A stretch of DNA of 64,000 nucleotides from Bhargavaea ullalensis (GCF_040545425.1 NZ_JBEPLW010000006.1), one strand, 5' to 3'. Numbered from the stretch's first letter, positions 35,540-46,543 are shown. Notes: generated by a model not told the origin, from the letters alone. Made by a program: numbers and translations.

Positions 35540-36699
35540 GCGGCCAATTCCATCTGAAAGTCCATGCGGAGCGGCGGGCGCTGGCCGTCAGCCTGGCGGC
35601 GGTCGTCTTTCTCCTCGTTGCCCTGTTCGGGAAAAATCCGCTTGTCTGGAGCCTGCCGCTTTCCATTCTCCTCGTGGTCATCGGGAATTATGCCTACGTG
35701 TTCCGTGCCGCCCGCAATATCCGGTTCAGGAACGAGCGGACGGTCCTCCGTTTGTTTCCCGGTGATGAAGGCCGGCTGCTGTTCAGCTTCACCAATGCCG
35801 GCCGGCTGCCGGTCCTCAGTGCCTCCTGGTCGGCAGAACTGCTCGACCGGGACGGGGCACTTGGCGGGAACGGAAAGGGCCCGGATGAATACCGCCCGCT
35901 TCTCCTCCTGGGCAGAGAGACTGCCGTCTTTCCGCTGGATGTCCTGGCGGCCAAGCGCGGATTTGCCCGGTATCCGGTCCTGAAAGTGAGTGTGCGCGAT
36001 CTTCTCGGGCTTTACACGATCTGGCTTACATACACCGGATATGTCAGAAAAGAAATTTGCGTGTATCCGGAACTGCGGCCGTTTCAGCTTCCGGCCCGGC
36101 TTTCCCGGCTGGAGCCCGGTGCGTCACCGGAGCGCATGTCGCTGTTTGAAGAACCGACGATGCCCCGCGGCAGCCGGACATACAGGCAGGGAGATCCGTT
36201 CGGGTCGGTCGCTTGGAAGGAAACAGCCAGGACCGGCGAACTGCGGACGAAGGAATTCGAGCGGGTCGTGCTCACGCGCTGGATCCTTGCCGCGAACCTG
36301 CCGGGGGACCGGTCCGGGCAGCCCGGTGAACGGCAGACCGAGAAGATTTTCGGTGAGATTGCTTTTGCGATGAGTGTTGCGGAAAAGAGGGGCATTGAAA
36401 CGGAAGTGTGGCTCAACGTCCGGATGGCGGGCGCGCGTTCTTATCTTCGCGTTCCCGCGGGACTGGGTCCTTCCCATTTCACCTCCGTGCTCCAGACACT
36501 TGCCCGTCTTCCGGCATCCGCCACCGTGGCGGATCCGACGAACATGTACGGCGGCATTTCCAAGGTTGCCGGCAAGGGGCATGTTCTTCTGCACTTCGGT
36601 GAGGCGGCCGAAAGTGCGGCCGGCATGGAGCGCCTCCTGAGAAGGAAAGGGGTTCCCGTGCACCTCATCAAACCGGAGCGGGAGGTGGAGGCGGGATGA
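35536..36699 (+). CDS. DUF58 protein of the MoxR operon
   Basis: A 387-residue protein with two N-terminal membrane segments (residues 12-50), a beta-rich extracellular-type region, and the DUF58 block EEPTMPRGSRTYRQGDPFGSVAWKETARTGELRTKEFE near residues 196-233, followed by a von Willebrand A-like domain. It starts with TTG at 35536, overlapping the moxR stop (TTGA). It probably works with the ATPase at the membrane. Confidence 0.88.
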   Translation: MSGQFHLKVHAERRALAVSLAAVVFLLVALFGKNPLVWSLPLSILLVVIGNYAYVFRAARNIRFRNERTVLRLFPGDEGRLLFSFTNAGRLPVLSASWSAELLDRDGALGGNGKGPDEYRPLLLLGRETAVFPLDVLAAKRGFARYPVLKVSVRDLLGLYTIWLTYTGYVRKEICVYPELRPFQLPARLSRLEPGASPERMSLFEEPTMPRGSRTYRQGDPFGSVAWKETARTGELRTKEFERVVLTRWILAANLPGDRSGQPGERQTEKIFGEIAFAMSVAEKRGIETEVWLNVRMAGARSYLRVPAGLGPSHFTSVLQTLARLPASATVADPTNMYGGISKVAGKGHVLLHFGEAAESAAGMERLLRRKGVPVHLIKPEREVEAG

Positions 36700-37874
36700 A
36701 GGATCCGCGGATGACTGCCATCCGGCTGGCCGCCCTGATTCTGGAATTCACGGCTGTGTATATCTTCTCGGCACCCCCTTATCTGTTCCAGGATGAATTG
36801 CCGCCGGCCTGGCCGGTGATCCTCGCTCTCTTGGCAGGCGGTGCAGGGTATTTCCCGTTAAGGAGGAAGAATGCCCTCCTTGCCGCATTGGTCGCGTTGG
36901 TGCTGGCGTTCCTGGCCGGTATGACATGCGGACTGAGCCTTGGATTCTCCCTCATCCTGGCAGTGGTCGCCGTCTGGCGGTTTGGCGCATTCGCTTCCGG
37001 CGGTCCGCATGATACGGAACTGGCGGCTGCACTCCTGTCGGCCGGCTACGGTCTTGCCGCATTCTTCCTGATCGGGGGCGAAGCGGGGGATGCACTTTTA
37101 AAAGTGCTCATTTTACAATTCGGATTTGCGGTGTTCGTCCGAGTGGCCAAAACCGTTCTCCAAACAGGACAGGGAGGCAGCAAACAAGACGGCGTATTGG
37201 CTGTGTTGGCGGCGGCGGCCGTTTTGTTTGCCGCAGCTGTCCTGAATCTCGGGCCGATCATGAGCCGGCTGGCCGTTCCCGCCGCCTGGCTGATGTCGGT
37301 GCTCGGAAGCCTGGTCGGCTGGGCCGCCTCGCCGTTCCTGCAGGCGGCGGAGCCATTGCTTGACCTACTCAATGAAAAACAGGAACAGATCGACAGTGGG
37401 CAGCCGGACGCGGGAGAAGCCGGGGAGCAGGAAGATTTTCAATTCACGGGCGGTGACGGGCTTCCTGATCATCCTTGGGCCGCGGTGGTGTTTTTCATCC
37501 TCCTCTTGATCGTTGCGGCGGCAGTGACGCTGTATTTGGTTCACCGGTACAGGGCCGCCCGCTCGATGCAGCGGCCGGATGTTCTTCCGGAAAGCCGGGT
37601 GCCGGCAGAAAGCCCCGGCCGGCGGAGTCCCCGGTCCCGCCGGCCGTCCGATCCGGTCCGGCGGGAAGTGTTCCGGCTGGAGAGGAAGATGAGCCATGCC
37701 GGCCGCGGTCGCAGGGCCGGGCAGACTTTCGGCGAATGGCTTGCCGATCTCGGAGCGGACCGGGAAACAGCCGATGTGCTGGAAGGATTGTACGTCCGGG
37801 TCCGCTACGGGGAAGGGCCGGCAACGACGGAAGAAACGAAGGAATTTCGGCGGCTGATCCGCCGGCTGGGGTGA
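36696..37874 (+). CDS. Membrane protein of the MoxR operon, DUF4129-like C-terminus
   Basis: A 392-residue polytopic protein: about seven hydrophobic segments in residues 5-215, an extracellular acidic linker, another segment (VVFFILLLIVAAAVTLYLV, near 267-285) and a basic cytoplasmic tail with RAGQTFGEWLADLGADRETADVLEGLYVRVRYGEGPATTEETKEFRRL, which resembles the DUF4129 tail of transglutaminase-like YebA proteins. The transglutaminase domain itself (Cys-His-Asp core) is missing, and the space between the membrane parts is only about 50 residues. ATGA-type overlap with the DUF58 gene. Confidence 0.8.
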   Translation: MKDPRMTAIRLAALILEFTAVYIFSAPPYLFQDELPPAWPVILALLAGGAGYFPLRRKNALLAALVALVLAFLAGMTCGLSLGFSLILAVVAVWRFGAFASGGPHDTELAAALLSAGYGLAAFFLIGGEAGDALLKVLILQFGFAVFVRVAKTVLQTGQGGSKQDGVLAVLAAAAVLFAAAVLNLGPIMSRLAVPAAWLMSVLGSLVGWAASPFLQAAEPLLDLLNEKQEQIDSGQPDAGEAGEQEDFQFTGGDGLPDHPWAAVVFFILLLIVAAAVTLYLVHRYRAARSMQRPDVLPESRVPAESPGRRSPRSRRPSDPVRREVFRLERKMSHAGRGRRAGQTFGEWLADLGADRETADVLEGLYVRVRYGEGPATTEETKEFRRLIRRLG

Positions 37875-37945
37875 TGCAAGACACCGGCGAGGTGACCCGA
37901 TACATGGTGGTGTGGCGTTTTCGGAATTCACCGCGCGTATCATTT

Positions 37946-39169
37946 TCATTGTTCCGCAGTCGGCACCGTCTTCTCGTTCCTGGCGGCCATCTGTCCGGAC
38001 AGGAACAGCAGGATGATCGTGACGATGAACAGCCAGATTGATGCGTTCCAGGCGCCTGTCATGTCATGGAACGCGCCGAACAGGACGGGGCCTGCCGCGG
38101 CAAGCAGATAGCCGAGCGACTGGGCCATCCCCGACAGCGAGGCGGCTTCGGCCGGCGTGTTCGTCCGGAGCGCGAAGAACAACATCGCAAGCCCGAACGA
38201 GGCGCCGCCGGATACGCCCATCAGGACCATCCAAAGCGGAGTGAGCGCCATGTTGTTCACAAACAATCCGCCGTATCCGGAGATGTAGAAGACGGTGATG
38301 ATTGCCACGAGCAGCCGCTGGTCTTTCATCCGGCCCGCCACGATCGGGATGATGAACGTGAACGGGATCTGCGAGAACTGCACGAGCGAAAACATCCAGC
38401 CCGCCGCACTTTCATCCATCCCCCGCGACATGAGCACTTCGGGCACCCAGGCGGCCGTCGTATAAAACATGACCGACTGAAGGCCCATGAAGAACGTGAC
38501 GCCCCAGGCGAGCGGGGATTTCCAGAGCGGCCTCGGTGCGGGTCCGGCAGACGGGCCCGACACTTCAAGCACCGGCCGCTTCTTCACCTGCGGGAGCCAG
38601 ATGATGGCTGCGACGGCGGCGAGCAAAGCCCAGATGCCGAGGGAAGCGCGCCATCCGACTGCAACTGAGTTGGCGATCGGCGCACTGAGCCCGGCGGCGA
38701 TGCCTGCCGAGAGATTCATCGACACGGTGTAGACGCCGGTCATGAGACCGACCTGAAGAGGGAAGTTCATCTTCACCAGGCTCGGCAGAAGCACATTGCC
38801 GAATGAAATTGCCACGCCGAGCAGGAAAGTGCCCGTGATGAGCATGCCGGTTCCTCCGGCCGACCGGATAAAGATCCCGACAACCAGGAGAAGCAGGGCG
38901 ATGAACAGGCTTCTTGCCATTCCGATCCGGTCAGCGATCTTCGGCACGACCGGGGAAACGAGCGCAAATGCGAGGAGCGGGATTGTTGTCAGGAAGCCGG
39001 CGATCGTACTGGAAATGCCCAGGTCCTCCATGATCCGGGAAATGACCGGGCCGACCGAAGTGAGCGGGGACCGCAGGGTAAAGGCGATGGCGATGACGCC
39101 GATCAGCAGGAGCCAGGCACCGGGCGGCAGCCGGAGCCGCTTTGATCGATATGTATGAGTTTCTTCCAA
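37946..39169 (-). CDS. CynX/NimT-type MFS transporter
   Basis: A 407-residue, 12-helix major-facilitator protein of the CynX/YeaN type: FTLRSPLTSVGPVISRIMEDLGISSTIAGFLTTIPLLAFALVSPVVPKIADRIGMARSLF near the N-terminus and GLQSVMFYTTAAWVPEVLMSRGMDESAAGWMFSLVQFSQIP after the central loop. I place the start at TTG 39169, 7-8 bases after CTGGAGGG; the longer frame starts inside the ribosome site. The substrate is unknown (relatives move cyanate, nitroimidazole or organic acids). Convergent with the MoxR operon. Confidence 0.82.
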   Translation of the reverse strand: MEETHTYRSKRLRLPPGAWLLLIGVIAIAFTLRSPLTSVGPVISRIMEDLGISSTIAGFLTTIPLLAFALVSPVVPKIADRIGMARSLFIALLLLVVGIFIRSAGGTGMLITGTFLLGVAISFGNVLLPSLVKMNFPLQVGLMTGVYTVSMNLSAGIAAGLSAPIANSVAVGWRASLGIWALLAAVAAIIWLPQVKKRPVLEVSGPSAGPAPRPLWKSPLAWGVTFFMGLQSVMFYTTAAWVPEVLMSRGMDESAAGWMFSLVQFSQIPFTFIIPIVAGRMKDQRLLVAIITVFYISGYGGLFVNNMALTPLWMVLMGVSGGASFGLAMLFFALRTNTPAEAASLSGMAQSLGYLLAAAGPVLFGAFHDMTGAWNASIWLFIVTIILLFLSGQMAARNEKTVPTAEQ

Positions 39170-39258
39170 ATGCAGCCCTCCAGACAGAAAATACAAACAA
39201 TGCTTCCATCATCGTACCACCGGGCTTCATCCGTGTAAATCCGCCCGCACACTGGTAC

Positions 39259-39287
39259 TTGCGGCGGCATGGACTATCGGGTACAAT
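39259..39287 (+). promoter_or_regulatory. leuS leader promoter
   Basis: TTGCGG (39259-39264), 17 bp, TACAAT (39282-39287); start near 39294 at the beginning of the T-box leader. Confidence 0.65.
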
Positions 39288-39293
39288 AATGCC

Positions 39294-39540
39294 AATAGTC
39301 AAAGACGTTGACGGGGAATAGTAAGCGTTCCGGTCCTTCCAAGAGAGCCGGCGGTCGGTGCAAGCCGGCAGGACGGAACGCCGAACTCGCCTCCCGAGTC
39401 CGCACCGCAGGAAATTGCCTGCAGGTGCCGTCCCTCCGCGTTAAGGAAAAGCTGGACGGCTTGCCGTCAATTTGGGTGGCACCACGGGAGCGCAACAGTC
39501 TCTCGTCCCTGTTTCGGGACGGGGGATTTTTTATTTCTAA
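39294..39540 (+). ncRNA. T-box leader, leucine specifier CTC
   Basis: Stem I is visible: GCGTTCC / GGAACGC above an internal loop with AGTA on the left and GAACTC on the right. The specifier codon CTC (39386-39388) matches leucine. The T-box sequence TGGGTGGCACCACGG lies at 39473-39487, and a terminator CGTCCC / GGGACG with a T6 run spans 39500-39534, just before the leuS ribosome site. Uncharged tRNA-Leu should stabilise the antiterminator. Confidence 0.95.
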
Positions 39541-39553
39541 GGAGGAATGGGCC

Positions 39554-41971
<2,418 letters not shown>

Positions 41972-41980
41972 GCCGGACGC

Positions 41981-42018
41981 AAAAAACCCGGAGCGGGGAA
42001 GACCTGCTCCGGGTTTCG
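41981..42018 (+). terminator. Terminator after leuS
   Basis: AAAACCCGGAGC / GCTCCGGGTTT stem. The same hairpin is repeated at 42117-42153 on the other side of array C. Confidence 0.85.
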
Positions 42019-42029
42019 TTCATAGATCC

Positions 42030-42110
42030 GATAAAGATAACGCTTTGCCTGATAAAGATAACGTTTTGGGCGATAAAGATAATGCTTCATCAGATAAAGA
42101 TAACGCCGGG
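42030..42110 (+). repeat. Tandem array C: 4 units of 21 bp
   Basis: Four units starting at 42030, 42051, 42072 and 42093, exactly 21 bp apart, with core GATAAAGATAACG (one AATG variant) and an 8-bp spacer rich in T, C and G. It lies between the convergent leuS and flavoprotein genes and is bracketed by two almost identical terminator hairpins. Because 21 is a multiple of three, one plus frame reads a DKDNxxx heptad; there is no reason to think it is translated. Confidence 0.92.
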
Positions 42111-42116
42111 GGAAAT

Positions 42117-42153
42117 GAAAAACCCGGAGCGGGAAAAACCTGCTCCGGGTTTT
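42117..42153 (-). terminator. Terminator after the HI0933-type flavoprotein gene
   Basis: AAAACCCGGAGC / GCTCCGGGTTTT stem serving the minus-strand gene; differs from the leuS terminator (41981-42018) by only a few loop bases. Confidence 0.85.
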
Positions 42154-42161
42154 ATGCTGCC

Positions 42162-43433
42162 TTATTCACCTGTTCCGAGCGCAGACTGTGCTGCGTTCAT
42201 GCCGGCGATCCGGCCGGTGACGAGTGCGGAAGTGATGTTGTATCCGCCCGTGTACCCGTGGATGTCGAGGATTTCACCGCAGAAGAAGAGACCTGCTTTT
42301 TTCTTGGACGCCATCGTTTTCGGCCACACTTCCTTCACCGACACTCCGCCGCCCGTGACGAACGCCTTTTCGATCGGCTGGGTGCCGTTCACGGTCATTT
42401 CGAATGAATGCAGAAGACGGGACAGGCTGCGCAGCTTCTCGTGGGCGATTTGGCCTGCGGGTGCCGCCGGATCGATTTCCGCTTCTTCCATGAGGAACAG
42501 CAGCCACCGCTCAGGCACCAAGCCTTTCCAAAGATTTTTCGCCGCTTTTTTCGGCTCTTCCTTTGCGCCCTTCACTAGCTTCTGGAACGTTTCTTCGGTG
42601 TTTTCATCAGGCAACGCATCAATTTGCATCGTGACCGGAGCGCCGCCGGTCTTTTTCATTTCCTTTACGACAAACTGGCTGCAGCGCAGGATCGCCGGGC
42701 CGCTCAGCCCGAAGTGGGTGAACAGCATGTCCATCCGGTGGGTGACGAGCGTCTTGCCTTTCTTGTTCAGCACCGATACGGCCGCATCCCGGAGGGCGAG
42801 GCCCTGGAGCGTCCTCGACCGGATGAACGGCTCGCCGGAGAGAAGCGGCACTTCGGTCGGATACAATTCGGTGACGGTGTGGCCGGCACGTTCCGCCCAC
42901 GGATAGCCGTCGCCCGTCGAACCGGTCTGAGGAACGGCCTTGCCGCCGGATGCCACGACGACCGAACGGCTCCGGATTTCCTCTCCGTTTTCGAGCCGGA
43001 CGCCGAGAATGTGCTCCTCATCCATGAGCAGCTTGGCGACACGTGCGCCGAACCGGACTTTGACACCGAGCTTTTCGAGCTCGCCCGTCAGCGCGTCGAC
43101 CACGTCTGATGCCTTGTCGGACACCGGGAACATCCGGCCGTGGTCTTCTTCTTTCAACGGAACGCCAAGCCCCTCGAAAAAGCGGATGATGTCTTGATTG
43201 TCAAAAACGGAGAACGGTCCGTAGAGAAATCGGCCGTTGCCGGGGATGTGGCGGATGATTTCCTCGTAATCCAGATTGTTGGTCACATTGCACCGCCCGC
43301 CTCCGCTGATGGCGAGTTTCTTGCCGAGCTTGTTTCCTTTCTCGATCAGTAGCACATCGGCGCCTTCCGCCCCCGCAGCCGCGGCGGCCATGAGCCCCGA
43401 AGGACCGCCGCCGATGATGATCACGTCATGCAT
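42162..43433 (-). CDS. ytfP: HI0933-family FAD-dependent oxidoreductase (YtfP-like)
   Basis: A 423-residue flavoprotein. The dinucleotide-binding motif DVIIIGGGPSGLMAAAAAGAEGADVLLIEKG is at the N-terminus, followed by the family tag KLGKKLAISGGGRCNVTNN and by VVASGGKAVPQTGSTGDGY and FVTGGGVSVKEVWPKTMASKKKAGLFFCGEILDIHGYTGGYNI at the end. The reaction is unknown; relatives are called aminoacetone oxidase or NAD(P)/FAD oxidoreductase. ATG 43433 is 9 bases after GAAAGG; an ATG at 43442 abuts the ribosome site. The ytfP/ytgP/ytzG neighbourhood matches B. subtilis. Confidence 0.88.
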   Translation of the reverse strand: MHDVIIIGGGPSGLMAAAAAGAEGADVLLIEKGNKLGKKLAISGGGRCNVTNNLDYEEIIRHIPGNGRFLYGPFSVFDNQDIIRFFEGLGVPLKEEDHGRMFPVSDKASDVVDALTGELEKLGVKVRFGARVAKLLMDEEHILGVRLENGEEIRSRSVVVASGGKAVPQTGSTGDGYPWAERAGHTVTELYPTEVPLLSGEPFIRSRTLQGLALRDAAVSVLNKKGKTLVTHRMDMLFTHFGLSGPAILRCSQFVVKEMKKTGGAPVTMQIDALPDENTEETFQKLVKGAKEEPKKAAKNLWKGLVPERWLLFLMEEAEIDPAAPAGQIAHEKLRSLSRLLHSFEMTVNGTQPIEKAFVTGGGVSVKEVWPKTMASKKKAGLFFCGEILDIHGYTGGYNITSALVTGRIAGMNAAQSALGTGE

Positions 43434-43529
43434 AGTTTCCATCCTTTCAAAATGACCGGGCCTGAGACCCGGCCAGAAGACAATTCAGTTGTTGCCGGCT
43501 GCATTCCCGGTTGGAACGCAGGTTTTATC

Positions 43530-43634
43530 GAGTCGAACGATTATGTCCCCGAGTCGAACGATTATGTCCCTGAGTCGAATGATTAAGCCTATGAGTCGAA
43601 CGATTACGCCCCCGAGTCGAATGATTCGCGTCCG
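43530..43634 (+). repeat. Tandem array D: 5 units of 21 bp
   Basis: Five units at 43530, 43551, 43572, 43593 and 43614, exactly 21 bp apart. The core is GAGTCGAACGATTA (A/T change in some) and the spacer is 7 bp (TGTCCCC, TGTCCCT, AGCCTAT, CGCCCCC). It lies in the divergent gap between the flavoprotein gene and the flippase gene, about 80 bp upstream of the possible flippase promoter. Open frames through it encode SRTIMSP-like heptads in one direction and IVRLGDI-like heptads in the other; both are by-products of the 21-bp period. Confidence 0.92.
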
Positions 43635-43711
43635 GCGGCCGCGTGCAGCCCGGGCAACCCGCTCTGCACGGGCACGTCCTTCATTATACAACACGATCTC
43701 CGCAAAAGGAT

Positions 43712-43740
43712 TTGAGATATCGGCCGCCGCGGAGTACACT
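43712..43740 (+). promoter_or_regulatory. Possible promoter for the flippase gene
   Basis: TTGAGA (43712-43717), 17 bp, TACACT (43735-43740). A TAGAAT two bases later could be the true -10. Motif only. Confidence 0.35.
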
Positions 43741-43770
43741 GTAGAATAGTTTATAGAAAGGAACGGTCCT

Positions 43771-45381
43771 ATGTCATCCAACTTAGTCAAAGGGACGGCG
43801 GTCCTGTCGATCGGGCTGTTCCTGTCCAAGGCGCTCGGTCTCCTGTATGTCATTCCGCTTTATGCGATGGTCGGCAAGGAGAACCTGGGGCTTTATCAGT
43901 ATGCCTACATACCGTACAACATCATGCTGTCGTTCGCGATTTCGGGCATGCCGATCGCAGTGTCGAAATTTGTCTCCAAATATAATGCGCTCGGCGACTA
44001 TGAAACCGGGCGCAGGTTGTTCAAATCCAGCCTCGGCATCATGATCGGGACGGGGATTGTCTCGTTCCTCCTCCTGTTCTTCCTAGCCGAACCGATGGCG
44101 CACATGGTCATCGCCGATGATGAGCAGGTGTTCTCGGTCGATGAAATCGCCGGCGTGATCCGGTGGGTGAGCTTCGCGCTCATCGTCGTCCCGTTCATGA
44201 GCCTGACGCGCGGCTTTTTCCAGGGCTATCAGCAGTTCACGCCGACTGCCGTATCCCAGCTCCTGGAGCAGATCGTCCGGATTCTGTTCGTCTTGGCGGG
44301 CGTGTATGTCGTCATCAACTTCATGGAAGAATCGCCGAGGACTGCGATTTCGTTTGCAGTGTTCGCCGCGTTCATCGGTGCACTGGCCGGCCTGGCGATC
44401 CTCGGCTATTACTGGAAACGCGAAAAGCCGGAGTTCGACCGGCTGCTTGATGGGAGCACCCACTCGAACGGGGCCAGCCTGAAGGACATGTACCGCGAAC
44501 TCATTGTCTACATTTTCCCGATCGTCCTTGTCGGGCTGGCCAATCCGCTGTTCCAGTTTGTCGATATGATCACATTCAACCGGGCGATGGCGTCCATCGG
44601 GCTCGCTTCCGTGTCGGACGGGATGCTCGCGATGCTGAACTTCACGACACACAAGATCGTCATGATCCCGGTCATGATCGGGACGGCGTTCTCGATGGCG
44701 CTCATCCCGATCATTACGGGCTACTTCACGACGGGCAACCGCCCGGCGATGACCCGCTCGCTTGATCAGACGTATCAGATCGTCGCTTTCCTCACTTTCC
44801 CGATGGTCCTCGGCCTGATGATTCTGTCGGGCGAGTTTTACCATCTTCTGTTTGAACAGGACCCGGTCGGCGCGGATATTCTGCGCGCCTATGCCCCGAC
44901 GTCGATCCTGTTCGCGTTGTATTCGGTGACCGGCTCGATCCTGCAGGCGATCGACCGGCACAAGTGGATCGTCCTGAACCTGCTCATCGGCCTGTTCCTG
45001 AAACTGGCGCTGAACATTCCGCTCATCAAGCTGTTTGAAGCGGAGGGGGCGATTCTTGCGACGGTGATCGGCTACGGTGTGGCGGTCGCGATGAATATCA
45101 TTGTCGCCTCGCGTGCGCTGAACTACCGCTCGTCGATGGTCATGCGCCGCCTGCTGCTCATTCTCGTATTCAATCTGGCCATGGCGCTTGCCGCCTGGCT
45201 CACGCTGAAGGGACTCCGGCTGTTCGGCCCTGCGGATACGAAGGGGAGGGCATTCATTTATATCGTCGTGACGGCTGCGGTCGGTGCGGTCGTCTATGCG
45301 GTCATTTCGTTTAAATCCGGTCTTGCCCAGAAGCTGTTCGGCGACCGGCTCAAGCGGCTGACCGACAAACTCGGACTGTGA
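43771..45381 (+). CDS. murJ: MOP-family lipid II flippase-like protein (YtgP/MurJ)
   Basis: A 536-residue, about 14-helix polysaccharide-flippase protein. MSSNLVKGTAVLSIGLFLSKALGLLYVIPLYAMVGKENLGLYQYAY is the typical start of the YtgP/SpoVB group. The central TRGFFQGYQQFTPTAVSQLLEQIVRI and the two halves of six to eight helices are intact. In B. subtilis YtgP exports lipid II for cell-wall synthesis. The position before ytzG supports YtgP rather than the sporulation paralogue SpoVB. ATG 43771 follows AGAAAGGAACGGTCCT. Confidence 0.88.
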   Translation: MSSNLVKGTAVLSIGLFLSKALGLLYVIPLYAMVGKENLGLYQYAYIPYNIMLSFAISGMPIAVSKFVSKYNALGDYETGRRLFKSSLGIMIGTGIVSFLLLFFLAEPMAHMVIADDEQVFSVDEIAGVIRWVSFALIVVPFMSLTRGFFQGYQQFTPTAVSQLLEQIVRILFVLAGVYVVINFMEESPRTAISFAVFAAFIGALAGLAILGYYWKREKPEFDRLLDGSTHSNGASLKDMYRELIVYIFPIVLVGLANPLFQFVDMITFNRAMASIGLASVSDGMLAMLNFTTHKIVMIPVMIGTAFSMALIPIITGYFTTGNRPAMTRSLDQTYQIVAFLTFPMVLGLMILSGEFYHLLFEQDPVGADILRAYAPTSILFALYSVTGSILQAIDRHKWIVLNLLIGLFLKLALNIPLIKLFEAEGAILATVIGYGVAVAMNIIVASRALNYRSSMVMRRLLLILVFNLAMALAAWLTLKGLRLFGPADTKGRAFIYIVVTAAVGAVVYAVISFKSGLAQKLFGDRLKRLTDKLGL

Positions 45382-45391
45382 GGCGAATGAT

Positions 45392-46111
45392 TTGAGACTG
45401 GACAAACTGCTGGCCAACAGCGGCTTTGGTTCGAGGAAAGAAGTGAAGGCCCTGCTCAAGCAGGGGGCGGTAAGCGTGGGGGGAGAGGTCGCACGGGACC
45501 CGAAGCTCCATGTCGATCCGGCGGTTGACGGCGTCACCGTTTACGGGGATCCGGTCCACTACCGGGAGTTCATCTACATCATGATGAACAAGCCGCCGGG
45601 CGTCGTCTCGGCGACCGAAGACAACCGGGACCGGACGGTGATCGACCTGCTGCCTCATGAATACCGCCGGTTCGAGCCGTTCCCGGCCGGCCGCCTCGAC
45701 AAAGACACGGAAGGCCTGCTGCTCATCACGAACGACGGAAAGCTGGCGCATGAACTGCTGTCCCCGAAACGGCACGTCGACAAGATATACTTTGCCAGAG
45801 TGAGCGGAGAAGTGACCGAAGCGGACAGGGAGGCCTTTGCGGCCGGCGTGGAACTGGACGACGGATACATCACGCAGCCTGCCGTGCTGAACATCCTTTC
45901 GGCAGGACCGGTTTCTGAAATCGAACTGACGATCACGGAAGGGAAATTTCATCAGGTGAAGCGGATGTTCGAAGCACGGGGCAAGCGGGTCGTCTTCCTG
46001 AAACGTCTCGCGATGGGGCCGCTGCCGCTGGATCCCGGTCTTGCGCCAGGCGACTGGCGTGAACTGACGGGGGAAGAATTGGAACAGCTGAAAACACACA
46101 AAAAAGGATGA
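45392..46111 (+). CDS. RsuA-family 16S rRNA pseudouridine synthase (YtzG-like)
   Basis: A 239-residue enzyme with an N-terminal S4 RNA-binding domain (MRLDKLLANSGFGSRKEVKALLKQGAVSVGG) and the RsuA catalytic domain: YIMMNKPPGVVSATED, the catalytic Asp in PAGRLDKDTEGLLLITNDG (near residue 105), and ITEGKFHQVKRMFEARGKRV. RsuA-type enzymes modify 16S rRNA position 516 (E. coli numbering). TTG start at 45392, 10 bp after the flippase stop, so co-transcribed. Confidence 0.9.
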   Translation: MRLDKLLANSGFGSRKEVKALLKQGAVSVGGEVARDPKLHVDPAVDGVTVYGDPVHYREFIYIMMNKPPGVVSATEDNRDRTVIDLLPHEYRRFEPFPAGRLDKDTEGLLLITNDGKLAHELLSPKRHVDKIYFARVSGEVTEADREAFAAGVELDDGYITQPAVLNILSAGPVSEIELTITEGKFHQVKRMFEARGKRVVFLKRLAMGPLPLDPGLAPGDWRELTGEELEQLKTHKKG

Positions 46112-46137
46112 CCCGCCGCGAGGCAGGCCATCCTTTT
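46102..46137. terminator. Bidirectional terminator, pseudouridine synthase / ytzE
   Basis: AAAAGGATG / CATCCTTTT arms between convergent genes, overlapping the last codons of the plus-strand gene. Confidence 0.8.
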
Positions 46138-46152
46138 CGTATGTGTACAGTC

Positions 46153-46374
46153 TCAAGAAGTCAGTTTTACCCGTTTCTCCGTCGTTGTCCATTTGCCGCG
46201 GCTGGGGCTGTCGACCAAGCCGTTGAAAGCAAGCACGTTCAGATCTCTCTGGACCGTGCGCGGAGTGATGCCGAATGCATCGACCAGATCATCGGTCGTG
46301 ACGGTGCCCCGATCCCGGATGTACAAATAAACATCCTTGATCCGGGTGAGCATCCGGTCGGTAGTAGGTTTCAT
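46153..46374 (-). CDS. ytzE: Small DeoR-type HTH regulator (YtzE-like)
   Basis: A 73-residue protein that is little more than a DeoR-type winged helix: DRMLTRIKDVYLYIRDRGTVTTDDLVDAFGITPRTVQRDLNVLAFNGLVDSPSRGKWTTTEK, with the recognition helix TPRTVQRDLNVL near residues 35-46. It has no ligand domain. ATG 46374 follows AAGGAGTGG at about 10 bases. The leader from its promoter is about 130 bases long. The target is unknown. Confidence 0.85.
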   Translation of the reverse strand: MKPTTDRMLTRIKDVYLYIRDRGTVTTDDLVDAFGITPRTVQRDLNVLAFNGLVDSPSRGKWTTTEKRVKLTS

Positions 46375-46514
46375 GTCCAGAACCACTCCTTCACCATTTA
46401 TCTCCTTGGCAAGACCAGCGGACGTCCAAAGCGTCGAGCCATGCTCGAAGACTCTTCTGTAGAGGGCGTACACATCCTTTGTTTGGTTTGGGCAACCCGA
46501 ACGGTCCCTCTCTT

Positions 46515-46543
46515 ATTATACAACAATAATTAGAGTATTCCAA
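46515..46543 (-). promoter_or_regulatory. ytzE promoter
   Basis: On the minus strand TTGGAA (46538-46543), 17 bp, TATAAT (46515-46520). Confidence 0.7.

Noticed and set aside
42030..42110. Possible heptad-repeat peptide (DKDNxxx) in array C
   Set aside because: It follows automatically from a 21-bp period; no start signal, and the segment lies between two terminators.
43489..43853. Open frames on both strands across array D
   Set aside because: Both strands are open only because the 21-bp unit lacks stops in those frames; they overlap the promoter region and the murJ start.
46375..46473. N-terminal extension of the YtzE-like regulator up to 46473
   Set aside because: The extension lies upstream of the HTH domain, lacks a ribosome site, and a proper AAGGAGTGG precedes the ATG at 46374.
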